From positions 157,085 to 221,084 of the forward strand of contig NW_022985463.1 in the NCBI RefSeq assembly GCF_010093595.1: DNA of 64,000 nucleotides, given 5' to 3'. The notes under the pieces are model-generated. The model was not told the DNA's origin and did no database searches. It worked only from the letters and a program-made list of their open reading frames with translations. This DNA is from Mytilinidion resinicola. Lineage: Eukaryota > Ascomycota > Dothideomycetes > Mytilinidiales > Mytilinidiaceae. The position numbers and the translations under genes were made by a program. Below are positions 44,301 to 55,600 of the stretch, in pieces; position 1 is the stretch's first letter, and every line of letters begins with the position of its first letter.

Positions 44301-47300
44301 TCAGCTACACTGCGGTGGCTAGTCTCTGCTGTCGCGGTGTTGATGTCTGAGACTCTGAGGGTGGGGTTGGCAATGCTCAACGTGCCCAGCCCGGCCGTTG
44401 AGCTTGTGCTGACGGGAGACATGGATGCGATGCCTGTCGCGCCGCCCGCTGTCCATGCCTGCCGACAACGGTGGGCGATCGGCCGTGAGGGTATGGGAGC
44501 ACAGGCTCGTGGAGGCCCCAGGATATGCCGTTTCTTACCGTACCGATAGAAAACGGAGCGCCTCCGGCCTAGACCAGCAGGGGTCGTCTCCCAGGCTCGA
44601 CTCTCAAGGTTCCCCCGACGGTATGTAAAGCCTGAAACAGCATTCACTCAACGCCTCGATATACCCTCATTCTGGCCCCAATCAGCATCTGCCGGCCACT
44701 CTATCCAACGCATGCTCTGCTATACTTAACTGCCGGAGACGTGGTTCCGGCGCGGTCTCCGCGAATACCAGGCTGAAGTAGAGATCAGCACCACATGCTC
44801 TCCGCCAGCAGCCCCCGTTTCCATCTGCGATGCAAGACCCTCGTCAGAACCACTCCGGATCCTCCCACGGGCTAGACAGCAAGGCCTCGACCGATTCTGC
44901 TGCTGCCTGTGGCCCGGAAATTTAAATTAAGGTTGCTGCCAGGCGGCGTCAAGCAGCAGCATGGGAAAGGGGCAGGCAGCCCGATTGTGGAGGACGCCAG
45001 CCAGCCTCCCCTCCCATGCTCGCGATCTCGTCAGACTTCCGCTGCCTGCCTTGCTTCCCGCGCTTCCTTGAGGGTGATGGCTCTGCTCCCGAGCAAGCCT
45101 GGCCAGCGCAGCAATCGAGCCAGGAGGCCTGGCGGTGTGGACAGGCAAGCCGGCCCCCGGCGGCGGAAACACACGAGATGGCTTTTGCCGGCGATCCGAG
45201 GCATCGCACGGCTCGACAAGGAGCGATCTGAGGAGGACTTTGTCGTTGCTTTGAAATGGACCTCTAACCGAGCTCTCGAAACTCAACGGCCATGCATAAG
45301 CGTGGTTCTGGCAAGACCGTCTCGCGCCATGATTTGCTGCCCGGCGCGTTTTCTGCTGGCGGCGCTGTCGCCATGGCCCTCCGGCCGTGCAAACCATGTC
45401 CTTAGCAGAGCGGCAGTGCCAGGACTGCCCTGCTTCCCGCTCATTCCTAGTCGGTGACCGGGGGCCCTGATCACTTTGTCTGACAGGCGGATGGTGGGGT
45501 TCTGGCAGCGGCATTGCTTTCATGGGCTGATATGTCTGCGTCCACTCCATGATGTCAGGAGAGCCGCGTGTCGTCGATTGGACTCGCTGGCGGGGGCCAG
45601 ACTGCCGCTTGGACACGGCTGCTGTTGCTGAGATTTGTTAATGCATCCTTCAGGAGAAGAACTGTTTTGACCCAGACTGGCGGGTCGTCAGCGGTCCAGG
45701 ACACGTATCGCTCGAGATGGCTTCGCAAACATGGCACAGGCGACCAGGCGAGATGCTGTGCCAGATAGAGCGAAGACTCCTAATTACCTCAGGCAACACG
45801 GCTGTGCAACCTCGCGTGGGACCTTGGAGGCCGCGAGAGGTTTCGAGCGCAGCATCAGAAGCGATCCTCTGCAGCAACGCGTTGGCCAATCAGCACGCGT
45901 ATGGCACCATCCGAAGAGCATCGCTCACAGACTTGCATCAGTCACCGGAAAAGGCACCTTTGCGCCGTCTCTCCGCCCGTATCGCTCCGCTCTACACGAA
46001 TCGCGCCCACAAAGCGGCTGACGTGGCACGCGAACTCGTCTGGCTGCGGTATGCGCAGCTTGGAAGATGGAGGCCTGACGGCATGGCGATCGACGCGCGA
46101 CGTGCTGGACCGTTGTCACTCTCCGCATCTCCGCCCTGGTCCCGTGACTTGCGCGTGATTGTAGCGGGGATTGAGGTGAAGGAGGCCCAAGCCAAGCCAG
46201 CAGCCCTTTTCCGCCCGATGAACGCCTTAGTTTTCGGCAATTGTCGCTGGCGCCGGGACGATTTCCATGGTTTAAGGAAACGGTGCGCGGAGCGATTTCA
46301 ACGAAAAGCCACTCATCAGCCCGCGACGCCTTGCAGCGCTTAGCCAGCCTTCGCAGACCCAGTGCGGATCGCGGCCGATGTGCTTCGAGGGCCCTCGCCG
46401 ACCGAGTCTTGATGGCGGTTTCGAGGCTGCGAGCCCGTGACAGCCACACACATGTGCTGGCCGTGCTAGCCGTTGATCCAGCTTTCCCCACTTCTCCGAG
46501 GCCTTGCTCCTGGTGTGTGTCCCGGCGTGGTTGTTGGCGGTCCTGGCAGCTTCCGGCACCCCTGTTCCGACGAGCTCTCTCGAGGTCTCTCCTCTGCCAC
46601 TGCGCATCGGGACTGTCACCGTTCTGATGTCTTACAGCGACGCCAGAGCAAACACAGACAAAGGTCGAGTCCGCATCCACAAACGGCCGAAACGCCGATT
46701 ACGCCAGGCAATTTTGATTTCTGCGCATTTAGCTGACGTTGATGGGCGCTGCGGTGACACGCATCCGCTTCCTCCGAGAATAAAGTCCGCAGCGACCACT
46801 ATTGCGCTGTATTACAGTAAGGCGAACATCACCACACCGGGTGCGACAGTGCTCTGGCGAGGTCTCAGCCTGCGTGAGTCGTTTGAGGGACGAGGACAGC
46901 AGGTGGATTGTGCAGCAGCCTCACCGTGGGGCCGTTCTCGTCGAGCTTCTAGCGCTTTTCTAGAAAAAGGGGCCTTCCCTTCACTGCGGTTTCAACCGCC
47001 AACTTTATATCGCCGACGAGTCACGTCTGTCGAAGCACTGTTGCACCATTGCAATGGGCGGCTCTCGCGGGCGGAGCATTGACGGATCACCAAACATCAT
47101 AGTCCAATCTACTAACATCAACCGGACCAACTAACAATAGGATAGTCACGCAAACCTCCATCCACCCCACGCATCGGCCACCATAAACGCGTCCTCCAAA
47201 TTGCCCAATCCGAGCCAGCATAGAAACGAAATAGTCGCCGGATCACGAGATGAGATGCGTCACGGCGTCCCACCGTGTCTTGTGTCCCACAACCTCGTTT

Positions 47301-48900
47301 GCCCGTCAACGCGGGCGTCTCCAACGCCGTAGCTGTGGATGCCGCAGCGAGGTGCGCGCCGGTAATGGAAGGGATGTCCACGCGCGTGCCATGCCGTCTC
47401 ACATTCCGCAGCAGTTCCGTACGTACGTACCGCAGGATCACACAGGCACCGCTCCATTCGAACCGCCCTGGCATCCGGCACTCTCCTCGCTGGTAGCGAC
47501 TCGAGAAGAGCCGGGTCGGGGGAGGGTAAGGCGTGGGCGAACGGACACGCGGGGTATCGTTTCTCCCGTGTCTTGTCCAGCGTTCCCTAACCACACGCGT
47601 ACGTCTCGCGCCACTAGCTACCGTCGAGACGTACAAATAGCTGCTAGCGGCGCTGTGATTGGTCGTATTGTGTGTTCCATAACACTCGCCCTTTGCGTGC
47701 GGCGTGTGGCAAATAGAACGGCATCTCACGCTATGTCGAAAAGCGAAACATTGTGAGTGGTATGTATTTTGGGATAATGACAAATCTCCAAACGCCGAAC
47801 ACTGGCCACGGCAGGAAGTGGGTGCTTTTGTCAGCTGGACTGGACCTGCGCCTGGGCTGCTGGACGCGATGTAGGCGCTGTGGAAGGTGAGTTTGCTGTG
47901 TTTATGCGTCTGACTGTGGTACGATTTGGCGAATCCTTCGCGCGAGGCGGGCGGGTGGTGGGTTTCAGAAGGCTGCTTGCATCGCACGGCATAAGGTGGG
48001 GGCTGCGACTTGTTTTAGTCGTGGTATCCGGTGATGATGTGCGGGGTGAGCGAGCAGCATCACTTTCCTATTTCAGATTCGTGATGTGGGATAGGAGATC
48101 AAAAGATGAGTCTCGTAGTACTAAACAGGTAGGTCTAGTTGCCTTGTTCGGCTATGCTGCATTTACATTTCGAGATTCGTATATCAAATCTATCCACTCA
48201 TGCACTATATGCCATGTCTTGGTCACTATCATGCGGATATCTGAACTACTATTCTCGTGTCTCTGCAAAAGACTACCATCACGCAGTCATCAGGTCTCTT
48301 TCTACGTCAACACCACATCAAACGCACCCGCGTCTTGACGATTTGCAGTCGCATGCTTCATGCTTACCACCATCCCTCTACCCCTTCCACCCAGACCCCT
48401 CCCCTATCTCTTCTCCAGCTCAGACTTCAAGCATCCTCCCGTAAAGCTCACCCCATCCCATTCCCCCGCTCGGCTACATACCCAAACCCAAAATATCACT
48501 CCCACACCAACTAACAACCCCGTATTTCCCAAAAACCAACTCGGTAGGCATCCCACCAAGCTAATCAGTCCTCTCCTCCTGGCGCGACAGATATCTCGCA
48601 AGACGGCCTCGCACCAGATATCGAAACCACTCGGTCTAAATCCTAGCTTCTTCTCCCACCTTCCTAACTCAGCCATCCCCACGCGTGCGGTCGTCGGAAA
48701 TGGTATTCGGGGCGGTGGGCGGTCTTACGGAGCGCACATCCGCTACGGGGACGCCGAGGGTCGGTGGTTGGTGCAGCATTTCGCCGATCTGGACGGGTGT
48801 GCTGTTGACCACCGCGTTGAGAAGGTGCCTTTCCTGAAGCGGGGAATAGACAGCAAGTGGGAGCTTGAGTAAGTCCCGAGATGGGCACGCTGTCCCCGTG
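41320..48900. other. ~7.5-kb GC-rich, gene-less upstream region
   Basis: From 41.3 to about 47 kb the DNA is GC-rich, with long overlapping open frames on both strands. None shows a domain, biased codon use or a natural protein composition; the frames reflect lack of A/T-rich stops. From 47 to 48.9 kb composition returns to normal without a clear gene. The region is upstream of the DUF8032-like regulator. Long upstream regions are known for fungal developmental regulators, so extended regulatory DNA or long leaders are possible, but I see no defined sites. Confidence 0.4.
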
Positions 48901-49290
48901 CCTGGGGCTTTCTTTTGGTATAAAAGATCGTAGGCGGAGGTGAGCCTAAGACAGGGAGGAGTTCAGCCGGCCACTATCGATATATGAGAGATGTCGACTC
49001 GATGGAGTGAGCGGTCGAGCAAAAAGGGTTATTGTCACCAGCCATATGAGTTTTGGACTTTCAAACCCAAAACCCGGATACGACATGGTTGGTTTGTTTG
49101 CGGAGAGGCAGCTTGGGAGGGTGTGAAAGCCGAATGCACAGCATCTGATGGTGCGCTGGGTTGATCTAGGTACGTTTAGTTGGTGGAGATTACCGAGACG
49201 ACTCGTTGAGTGTAGTTGGGGGGTTTTGATGTCGACGTTGGATAGAAGACGCAGCTGGTGGTGTGCGCTGTCTTTTATAATCAATTCAAA
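48901..49290 (+). promoter_or_regulatory. promoter-like module 5: plus-strand TATA and repeat arm
   Basis: GGTATAAAAG (48917-48926) is followed by GTGAGCGGTCGAGCAAAAAG (about 49008-49027), then TTTCAAACCC and CGACATGGTTGGTTTG. These resemble the array cores of the other modules. No exact CACGTG is present; the nearest is GTGCC/GGCAC pairs around 48880-48905. Confidence 0.45.
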
Positions 49291-49520
49291 AAGCGTAATT
49301 ACCGAAATACGGTGATATTCGTCTCCTCAGAATGTTAATTTTGATTCTTATCTTCAGACAAATATCCTCCTAACTATCATCATTCGTATCCAAAACCTCC
49401 CGACTCCGCCAACACAAACACCCGCACCATTCGGATCCGAATCAAGCGGTGGTTTGATCTCCCACGCAATCCACGCCATGATGGGCCCCATGTAACTGAT
49501 GTGCCCATGGAGGTAGAACG
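49291..49520. other. end of minus-strand repeat arm, no gene
   Basis: No gene is seen. The sequence continues the minus-strand arm of module 6 without a clear repeat core. Confidence 0.3.
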
Positions 49521-49830
49521 CTGGATCTTTTGCTCCCCCAAACGACACCACATTAGAAGACTCTTCGTGGAATTTTGCTCCCTCCAACCAGCCCATCACA
49601 TCGATTGGTGGGACTCTGCCTTTTGCTTTCCCAAACAACGCCACATCATATGAAAGTTGGCGGTGATTTTGCTCCCTCCAACCAACCCGCCACATGGGAT
49701 CACGTTCTCGAACTGTTGCTCCAGCCAAACAAAACCACATGATAGGAAAATGTCTAGGCTTTTACTCTCTTCCACCGAACCACCACATTTATGGTTGCTT
49801 CCCTGAATTTTGCTCCCCCGCCTCGACCGT
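49521..49830 (-). repeat. diverged minisatellite, ~47-bp period, same core as at 35.4 kb
   Basis: On the plus strand TTTTGCTCC[CA] or close variants start at about 49528, 49573, 49621, 49667, 49715, 49759 and 49807 (spacings 45, 48, 46, 48, 44, 48). Read on the minus strand the unit is ATGTGGnGGnTTGG, then GGAGGGAGCAAAA. This is the same core and period as the array at 35.4 kb, again starting shortly after a TATA box. Sequence between cores differs between copies. Confidence 0.75.
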
Positions 49831-49869
49831 TGAGGTCGACCTTGAAGAAAGGAAGTTGAAAAGTGGAAG

Positions 49870-50360
49870 GGGAGGTTTTATACCCGGTGGCAGAGCGGAA
49901 AGGAGGGGAGTCACGTGGAAGGGAGGAAGGTGGCAGCTGGCGTAAGAAGGGCAAAGGATCAGTGAGGAAAGCATGAGTTGTATTGAGGTGCTAACGAGTG
50001 GCTATATAGTGAAGAGAGACCAGGGGTTGCAGGCAGCAACGGTGACAAAACAACAGGTGAACCTTGTCCAGCCGAGAAGTGAACCCTGTACAGCTGAGAC
50101 GCGTAGGCAGACGTGCGTAGGAGCATTCTAACTGGCTGCCAGATGAAGCGAGATGTGAGGGGGATAGGGGAGGTGGACGTGGGAGAGGGATATGCGGAGT
50201 AAGGTGAGCACGTGGTCGATTGCAAGTCACATTTTGCCTGCTTTCCTCCAGATATAAAGGAGAGGAGTGAGAGTGAGAGATTGTCTAGGGAGGAGGTTCC
50301 AATGATTGGTTTTCAAACCCAGAGTCGGAACAAGGAATGGAGGGAGTGGCTGAGCAAAAT
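49870..50360. promoter_or_regulatory. promoter-like module 6: divergent TATA pair with two CACGTG
   Basis: A minus-strand TATA (GGGTATAAAACC, about 49874-49885) and a plus-strand TATA (AGATATAAAGG, 50250-50260) are about 370 bp apart and face outwards. CACGTG occurs at 49912 and 50209, each within 50 bp of one TATA. The plus arm carries GGTTTTCAAACCC (about 50307) and GGCTGAGCAAAATC (about 50349), 42 bases apart. The minus arm is the 47-bp array. Confidence 0.65.
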
Positions 50361-50639
50361 CAGAACTCCCGATATTCATGTGTGCAAGATTTTGAAAAAC
50401 AACAGGACGAAGGAACTAGTCCTCAGACTGGTGCCATCATCCGTGAAAGAGGATGCTTAACATCGCCCCGTTAAGTTAACGAAGATCATCGTACTCGTTC
50501 GAACGCTACTTGTACCCCTATTCCGAAGATAGATGCTCAACCTCGTTCCTATATTCCAGTAAACGCTTTTTTCGGTGCGTTAATCTACCCACAACACCCA
50601 ACCTTGTAAGAGTGTTGTGAAGATTGTTGATGCCACTCC

Positions 50640-51410
50640 ACCCCAACTCAATTCATGGGCAATAACTACCCACGATATTGATATCCCGACCTCCGCAGTC
50701 CAGTCATGAGTTTGTTTAGAAGAGCGGTTTGAACCACCCCATCGCTAGGAAATCTGCGAGGTGTTGAAATCCCGATCTCCGCTGTCTAGCCATAGATTCT
50801 GTTCGACAGAAGTTTGAACCAATCCATCATTGGGAACTCTTCAATCTGTTGATACCCCGACCTCCTCAATCCAGCCATGTGTGTTTCTCTTGGCTTTTTC
50901 TTGAACGAACTCGTTGCGAACAAGTCCTCAAAGCGATGTTGATTTCCCGACCTCCACAGCCCAACCATGTGTTCTTGTTGTTGGTGAGATTGAACCAACT
51001 CATAGACAAGTTCCGCAAACTGTTGTTTCCCAGACCTCCCCAGCCCAACAGGTATTTCGAAGTCTGATTTTTTGAACCAAACCACCTCCCACGCATAGGA
51101 ACCTTAGCTTTGGGGTGGTGACAGCACGCCCACTCCCACCAACCCATCACTGCTTCCCGTCGATATGTTGATATCCAGGCCAACCCAGCGCAGCCATCGT
51201 GAGCCAGTTTGTGGTATTTCAACCAAGCCTCGCTCCGAACCATTCAAAGCTCGCCAGGTGGAAGTTTGACACTCCCACTCCCACTCCCACCAACTCATAG
51301 GCTGATAATGTCTGGTTTGTTGATCTCCAGCCCCCACCCCAGCCACAAGATTGGCCAACAGGATGTTTTGAACCACCCACACGGCCCTATCCAGCCCCAT
51401 CGGTGTTGCC
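50640..51410 (-). repeat. tandem array, alternating ~43-45-bp half-units
   Basis: On the plus strand CCCGACCTCC-type cores (about 50684, 50771, 50856, 50946, 51029, 51172, 51325) alternate with TTGAACCA-type cores (about 50729, 50814, 50901, 50990, 51072, 51217, 51367). Successive half-units up to 51072 are 39-45 bases apart, giving an 86-bp higher-order period; beyond that, spacing is longer. Read on the minus strand the cores are GGAGGTCGGGAAATCAACA and GGTTGGTTCAAA, variants of the G-rich/CAAA design in the other arrays. Confidence 0.7.
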
Positions 51411-51639
51411 TGGTAGCAGTTCTGCCAACACTCCGCTCCTCCACCCCAAGCCATCAGACCCTTACACCTCGGTACTTGATCCCAAACCTCCATCCACACA
51501 GCCATCGTACTCTATCCTCATCGATATTGAACCACCACACCGCCCACTCCCACCCAGCCATTCGGCAATGATCATTTGGGTTTGATTCCCTCTCCCACCC
51601 AATCCATTCCAGCTGAAGGCATAAGATTTTGATTCTCCC

Positions 51640-51910
51640 CTCCTCCTTCTTCCCTCCTTCTGTGTTTGCTCTGAAGAAGAAGAAAGCGAGACGGGGGGGG
51701 GGGGAGAAGTTTATATACCGCTTAGGCGCTAAGGCGCTTGGCGTTCACGGGGGGAAGCTCGTGACTGGAAAGAGGGGAGGTGGTGACATTGAAAGAGGGG
51801 AAGCGGCATGTGATGGGCGTGATGTGGATGGATGCGTTGTGGACGGATGCGTGACGTAGCAAGAGATTGTGCTGAAAGGAGACCGTGACGTGAACTTGGT
51901 TGGATGGTTG
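51640..51910 (-). promoter_or_regulatory. promoter-like module 7: minus-strand TATA upstream of the 50.6-51.6 kb array
   Basis: A minus-strand TATA (GCGGTATATAAACTTC, about 51706-51721) points into the array. CGCTTAGG next to it (51719-51726) is also found after CACGTG in module 1 and at 26.9 kb. No exact CACGTG is present here. A run of about 12 G lies at 51693-51704. Confidence 0.5.
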
Positions 51911-52608
51911 GATGGTTGGAGGAAGGATGACACTATCAACCATCTTATCAACCAATCCCAGAAACAATGAAAAAGGTCAGAAAAGCGAAAGGAATAAAGA
52001 ATACGGAAGATTGAATAAGACCATGAGGCTATTAGTGCTCATACCACACAATATCACCCAAAGCACACACACACCTGCTAGAAACGAAGGGTATATTCTC
52101 GCAAACGCTAAGAGCAAGGTTTCCATACTACATACACATTCATTACCACCCTCCCTCCTCCCTCCCCGCCTCATCTACTTCGCCACTTCCCTTCCTCCAA
52201 AGCAGCAAAAAAAGCAGCACAACGCACGCACCCAGCAACCAGCAACCAGCAGCCCGGGGAATCAAAAGCACCACCTCGAAGCTCTCGAAAATACAAATAC
52301 ACTCTGGGGGGACCATAAACAGGAAGCAAGAGAAGGTGCAAGTAGCCGCGAACGACAAAGGATCGGAAAAAGGTGGGGGTCCAGCATGATACAGGTCGTT
52401 CGTTCTTCGTGCCTCGTGGCTTTCGTGTTGCATGATGTAATAGATCTGATGACTAGGGGGGAGAAAAGGTGTTGTGATGACCGAATCGAAAGAGAAAATC
52501 TCAATGCTCTGCCTCCGTGCGAAATGCAATCAGTCTGATGCCATATCAATTGCGTCTTCTCCTCTCGCACCCTCCCTCGTTCCTTTCTTCTAAATCGCTT
52601 AGACTCAT
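51911..52608. other. 3' flank of the KDEL repeat protein gene
   Basis: No gene is supported. This is the likely 3' UTR and terminator region of the minus-strand gene ending at 52609. Open frames on both strands lack domains. Confidence 0.35.
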
Positions 52609-55600
52609 CTACAACTCATCCTTGACTCGATCCGTCGCTTTCGTCGCCGCGCTCGAAACACTGCTCGCCGCCTCCCCAGCATAACTCGACGCACCACTCG
52701 CAGCGCCGCTAGCAGCACTATTGATGTTGCTGGCGAGTTCCTCAATCTTCGACTTGGCAGCCTCAACTTGCTCCGGGAGTCCGTTTTCGTACAAGTCGTT
52801 GATCTTGGCTTTGGCGCTCTCGATAGCAGCCGAGAGGCGTGATTGGGCACTCTCCACCGCGCCCTGCTCGGGTCCGTAAATAGCCTCACTGACCTTAGCC
52901 TTGGCAGCCTCGTAGCTCTCCCCAGCCGCGGAAGCAGCAGCAGCAGCGTTATCAGCGACAACAGAGGAAATGGAGCTGTACGCGCTCGCAGCGCCGCTAG
53001 TCACGGACTCAATGGTGCCGGTGGGTGTCCCGTAGATAGCGACGCTGATGGCGTTTTGAGCGCTCGACGCGACGTCAGCAAAGCTGGCTTGCGCGGCCTC
53101 GACGTAACTGGGCTGCGTGCCGTAGACTGCTTCGCTGGCGCGGGACTGGACGGAAGAGTAGGCGCTCGCAGCAGCTTCGGTGGCTTGCTCGATGGTGCCC
53201 TTCTCTGTGCCGTAGACTTGGACGGAGGCGGCTTCGACCGCGGCGTTGATCTGCTCGGTGGCGGATTCGAGGATGGCTTCGAGAGCAGCCGGAGGGGTGA
53301 AAACGGAGGTTACGATGGATGAAGCGGAGGCGTAGGCATTGGAGGCATACGATGAAGCTGCTTCATAATTCTCGCTGGCCAGGGAGCTGGCAGATGATGC
53401 GACTGCAGGGTATCCGGTGTAGTATGCGGAAGAAAACTTGATCATGACGCTCTCGGTGAAGTCCGGCTCTTTGCCAACGACGAGCTCGGAGATCAAAGCT
53501 TGTACGGCGGCATATTGCGAAGCAGCGGCATCGGTGGCCTGAGCTCCATATGCACCTGCTTGCGAAAAGACGGATTCGGAAAAGGGAGTAGGAGCACCAT
53601 AGATCTGTTCACTGGCTTTGGAGATGAGAGCATCCCAGTTTTGACTGGCCTGGGCTGCGACTGATTCGGTCCAGGGAGTTTCGGTTCCAATGATACCAGA
53701 GCTGGCCTCGGATGCAATTGAGGCAGCCGACTCCGAAATAACAGAGCCAACAGACTCAAAGGTACCCTGTTGAGTGCCGTAGATGGCTTCACTGGCCTTG
53801 GACGAAGCTGCCGAGAAAGAAGCAGCTGCGGCTGACGTCGCAGCTACGAATTGAGATGAAGCGGAGTCAATAGCAGTGTGTGCTGGAGACTTGCCAGTCT
53901 TGCCAACGACAGAACTGGCAGCTCTGAGGACACCATCCAAGTTGGAAAAGGCGGCGGCAGTGGCAGCAGAGTATTGGCTTTGGGCCGCTGCAATTGCAGC
54001 TTCGTATGCTGGTATTGGTGTGCCGTAGATGGCTACACTAGCGTTGGACGAGGCTGCTGAAAGCGAAGCAGTAGCTGCAGATACAGCGGCGTCATATTGA
54101 GAAGAGGCAGAGTCTATGACACTCTGCGCTGGAGACTTGGTGGTCTTGCCAGCGACAGAGCTGGCAGCACTGAGGACGCCATCCAAGTTGGACGAGGCGG
54201 CGGCAACAGCAGCTGAGTATTGGCTTTGAGCCGCTGCAATTGCACCCTGGTATGCTGGTGTTGGTGTGCCATAGACTACACTTGAGGCAGCCTCCACAAA
54301 TTCCGAGTAGCGAGCGTGGGCGAGGCCAATTCCTTCGTAGTAACGACGTTGAGCGTCGGCCAAGTATTTCTGCGATGCAGGAGTCGGCTCAGCACCCACA
54401 GCAACCTTAGCGCTGGTGTACTGTGCAGATGCGAGACTGAGGCCTTCCGAGAGTCTTGACGCGGCAACCGACGAAATGGATTCCATGGCGCCTTGTGTTG
54501 GGCCCGACGCATAGCTCTTGACTGTGTCAGTATACTGAAGAACAGCATGCCACCTCTCGCTCGCAGCAGACAATGACCCGGAGTACGCGTTCTCGATAGA
54601 AGAGAGCATTTCCTCGTGGACAGGTTTTGGCGTCCCTGAAACAATCTCCGAAAGTCGAGCTTTGGCAATGGAGTACTGGTCTTGAGCAACACTAACGGCG
54701 TTGGCGTATCGAGAGCTTGCCTCAGACTGAAGTGACGACAAGACTGGCGCAGGAGTTCCATATATGGCATACGAAGCACTGTATAACGATTAGCGCTAAG
54801 ATCTTCAATCTTCGAACTGTTCCTGGCACTTACGCTGTGACGGCCTGAGCATATTTCTCCGCTGCGATGCTTGACACACTCTCGACTGCGCCTTGCTCAG
54901 TGCCATAGATTACGCTGGAGGCAGCGGCGAGCGCCTTTTCGTATTGCTCACCCGCCAAAGATGTGACTGATTCTACAGTACCTTGGGTAGGAGCAGGCTT
55001 GAGCAGAGCTTCACTAATCGCCCTCGTCAAATCAGCTGCGCGATCACCGGCTTCACTGACAGCGCTTTGAATCTTCTCAGAGTAGCTCGTGTCGTCCGAA
55101 TCATCGATGATATCTTCGTAGACGATTTTCCTAGCTTCGACATGTTGAGCCATGGCGCCGCCCCAAACCTTCTTTGGTGCTTCGGAAGCGACAGACGCGG
55201 CAGGCTCGATACTGGAAGATGCTTGGGAAAGTGGTGGTGCCGGAGTGCCGATGATAGCCTCTTGGGCCTGGGCTTTCTTGAACTTTGCTGCCGAAACGAC
55301 GCTCTCGCCAGCGGCAGAGGCACCACTGGCTACGGAAGCAGCAGCGGATGAGATAGAATCAGTAGCTTGCTCCGCCGCGTTAGCTTCAGTACCAATGACA
55401 GCCTCAGAAACTTTGGACGTGGCCGAGTCGAAGTTCTCTTTCACAACAGAAGCAATGCTCTCGGCGGCAGGTGTTTCGGAGTCAACGATGGCCTCGGACG
55501 CCTGAGATGCAGCCTCCTCGATATTCTCTTGGGCTTGTTGGGCAGCCTTGAAGACTCGCGCGGGGACTTTCTTGTTGCTAAAATCGTCGGTTGAGTCTTC

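Noticed and set aside
44909..46680. Several 180-250-codon frames on both strands in the GC-rich region
   Set aside because: They overlap each other, show no domain or natural composition, and are expected from GC-rich DNA with few stops.
47118..47987. 289-codon minus-strand frame
   Set aside because: Composition (Arg, Thr, His, Cys-rich with no hydrophobic core pattern) is unlike a protein and no motif is recognised.
48360..48872. 170-codon plus-strand frame in the spacer
   Set aside because: Pro/Thr/Ser-rich from C-rich DNA with no domain; overlapping minus-strand frames are similarly open.
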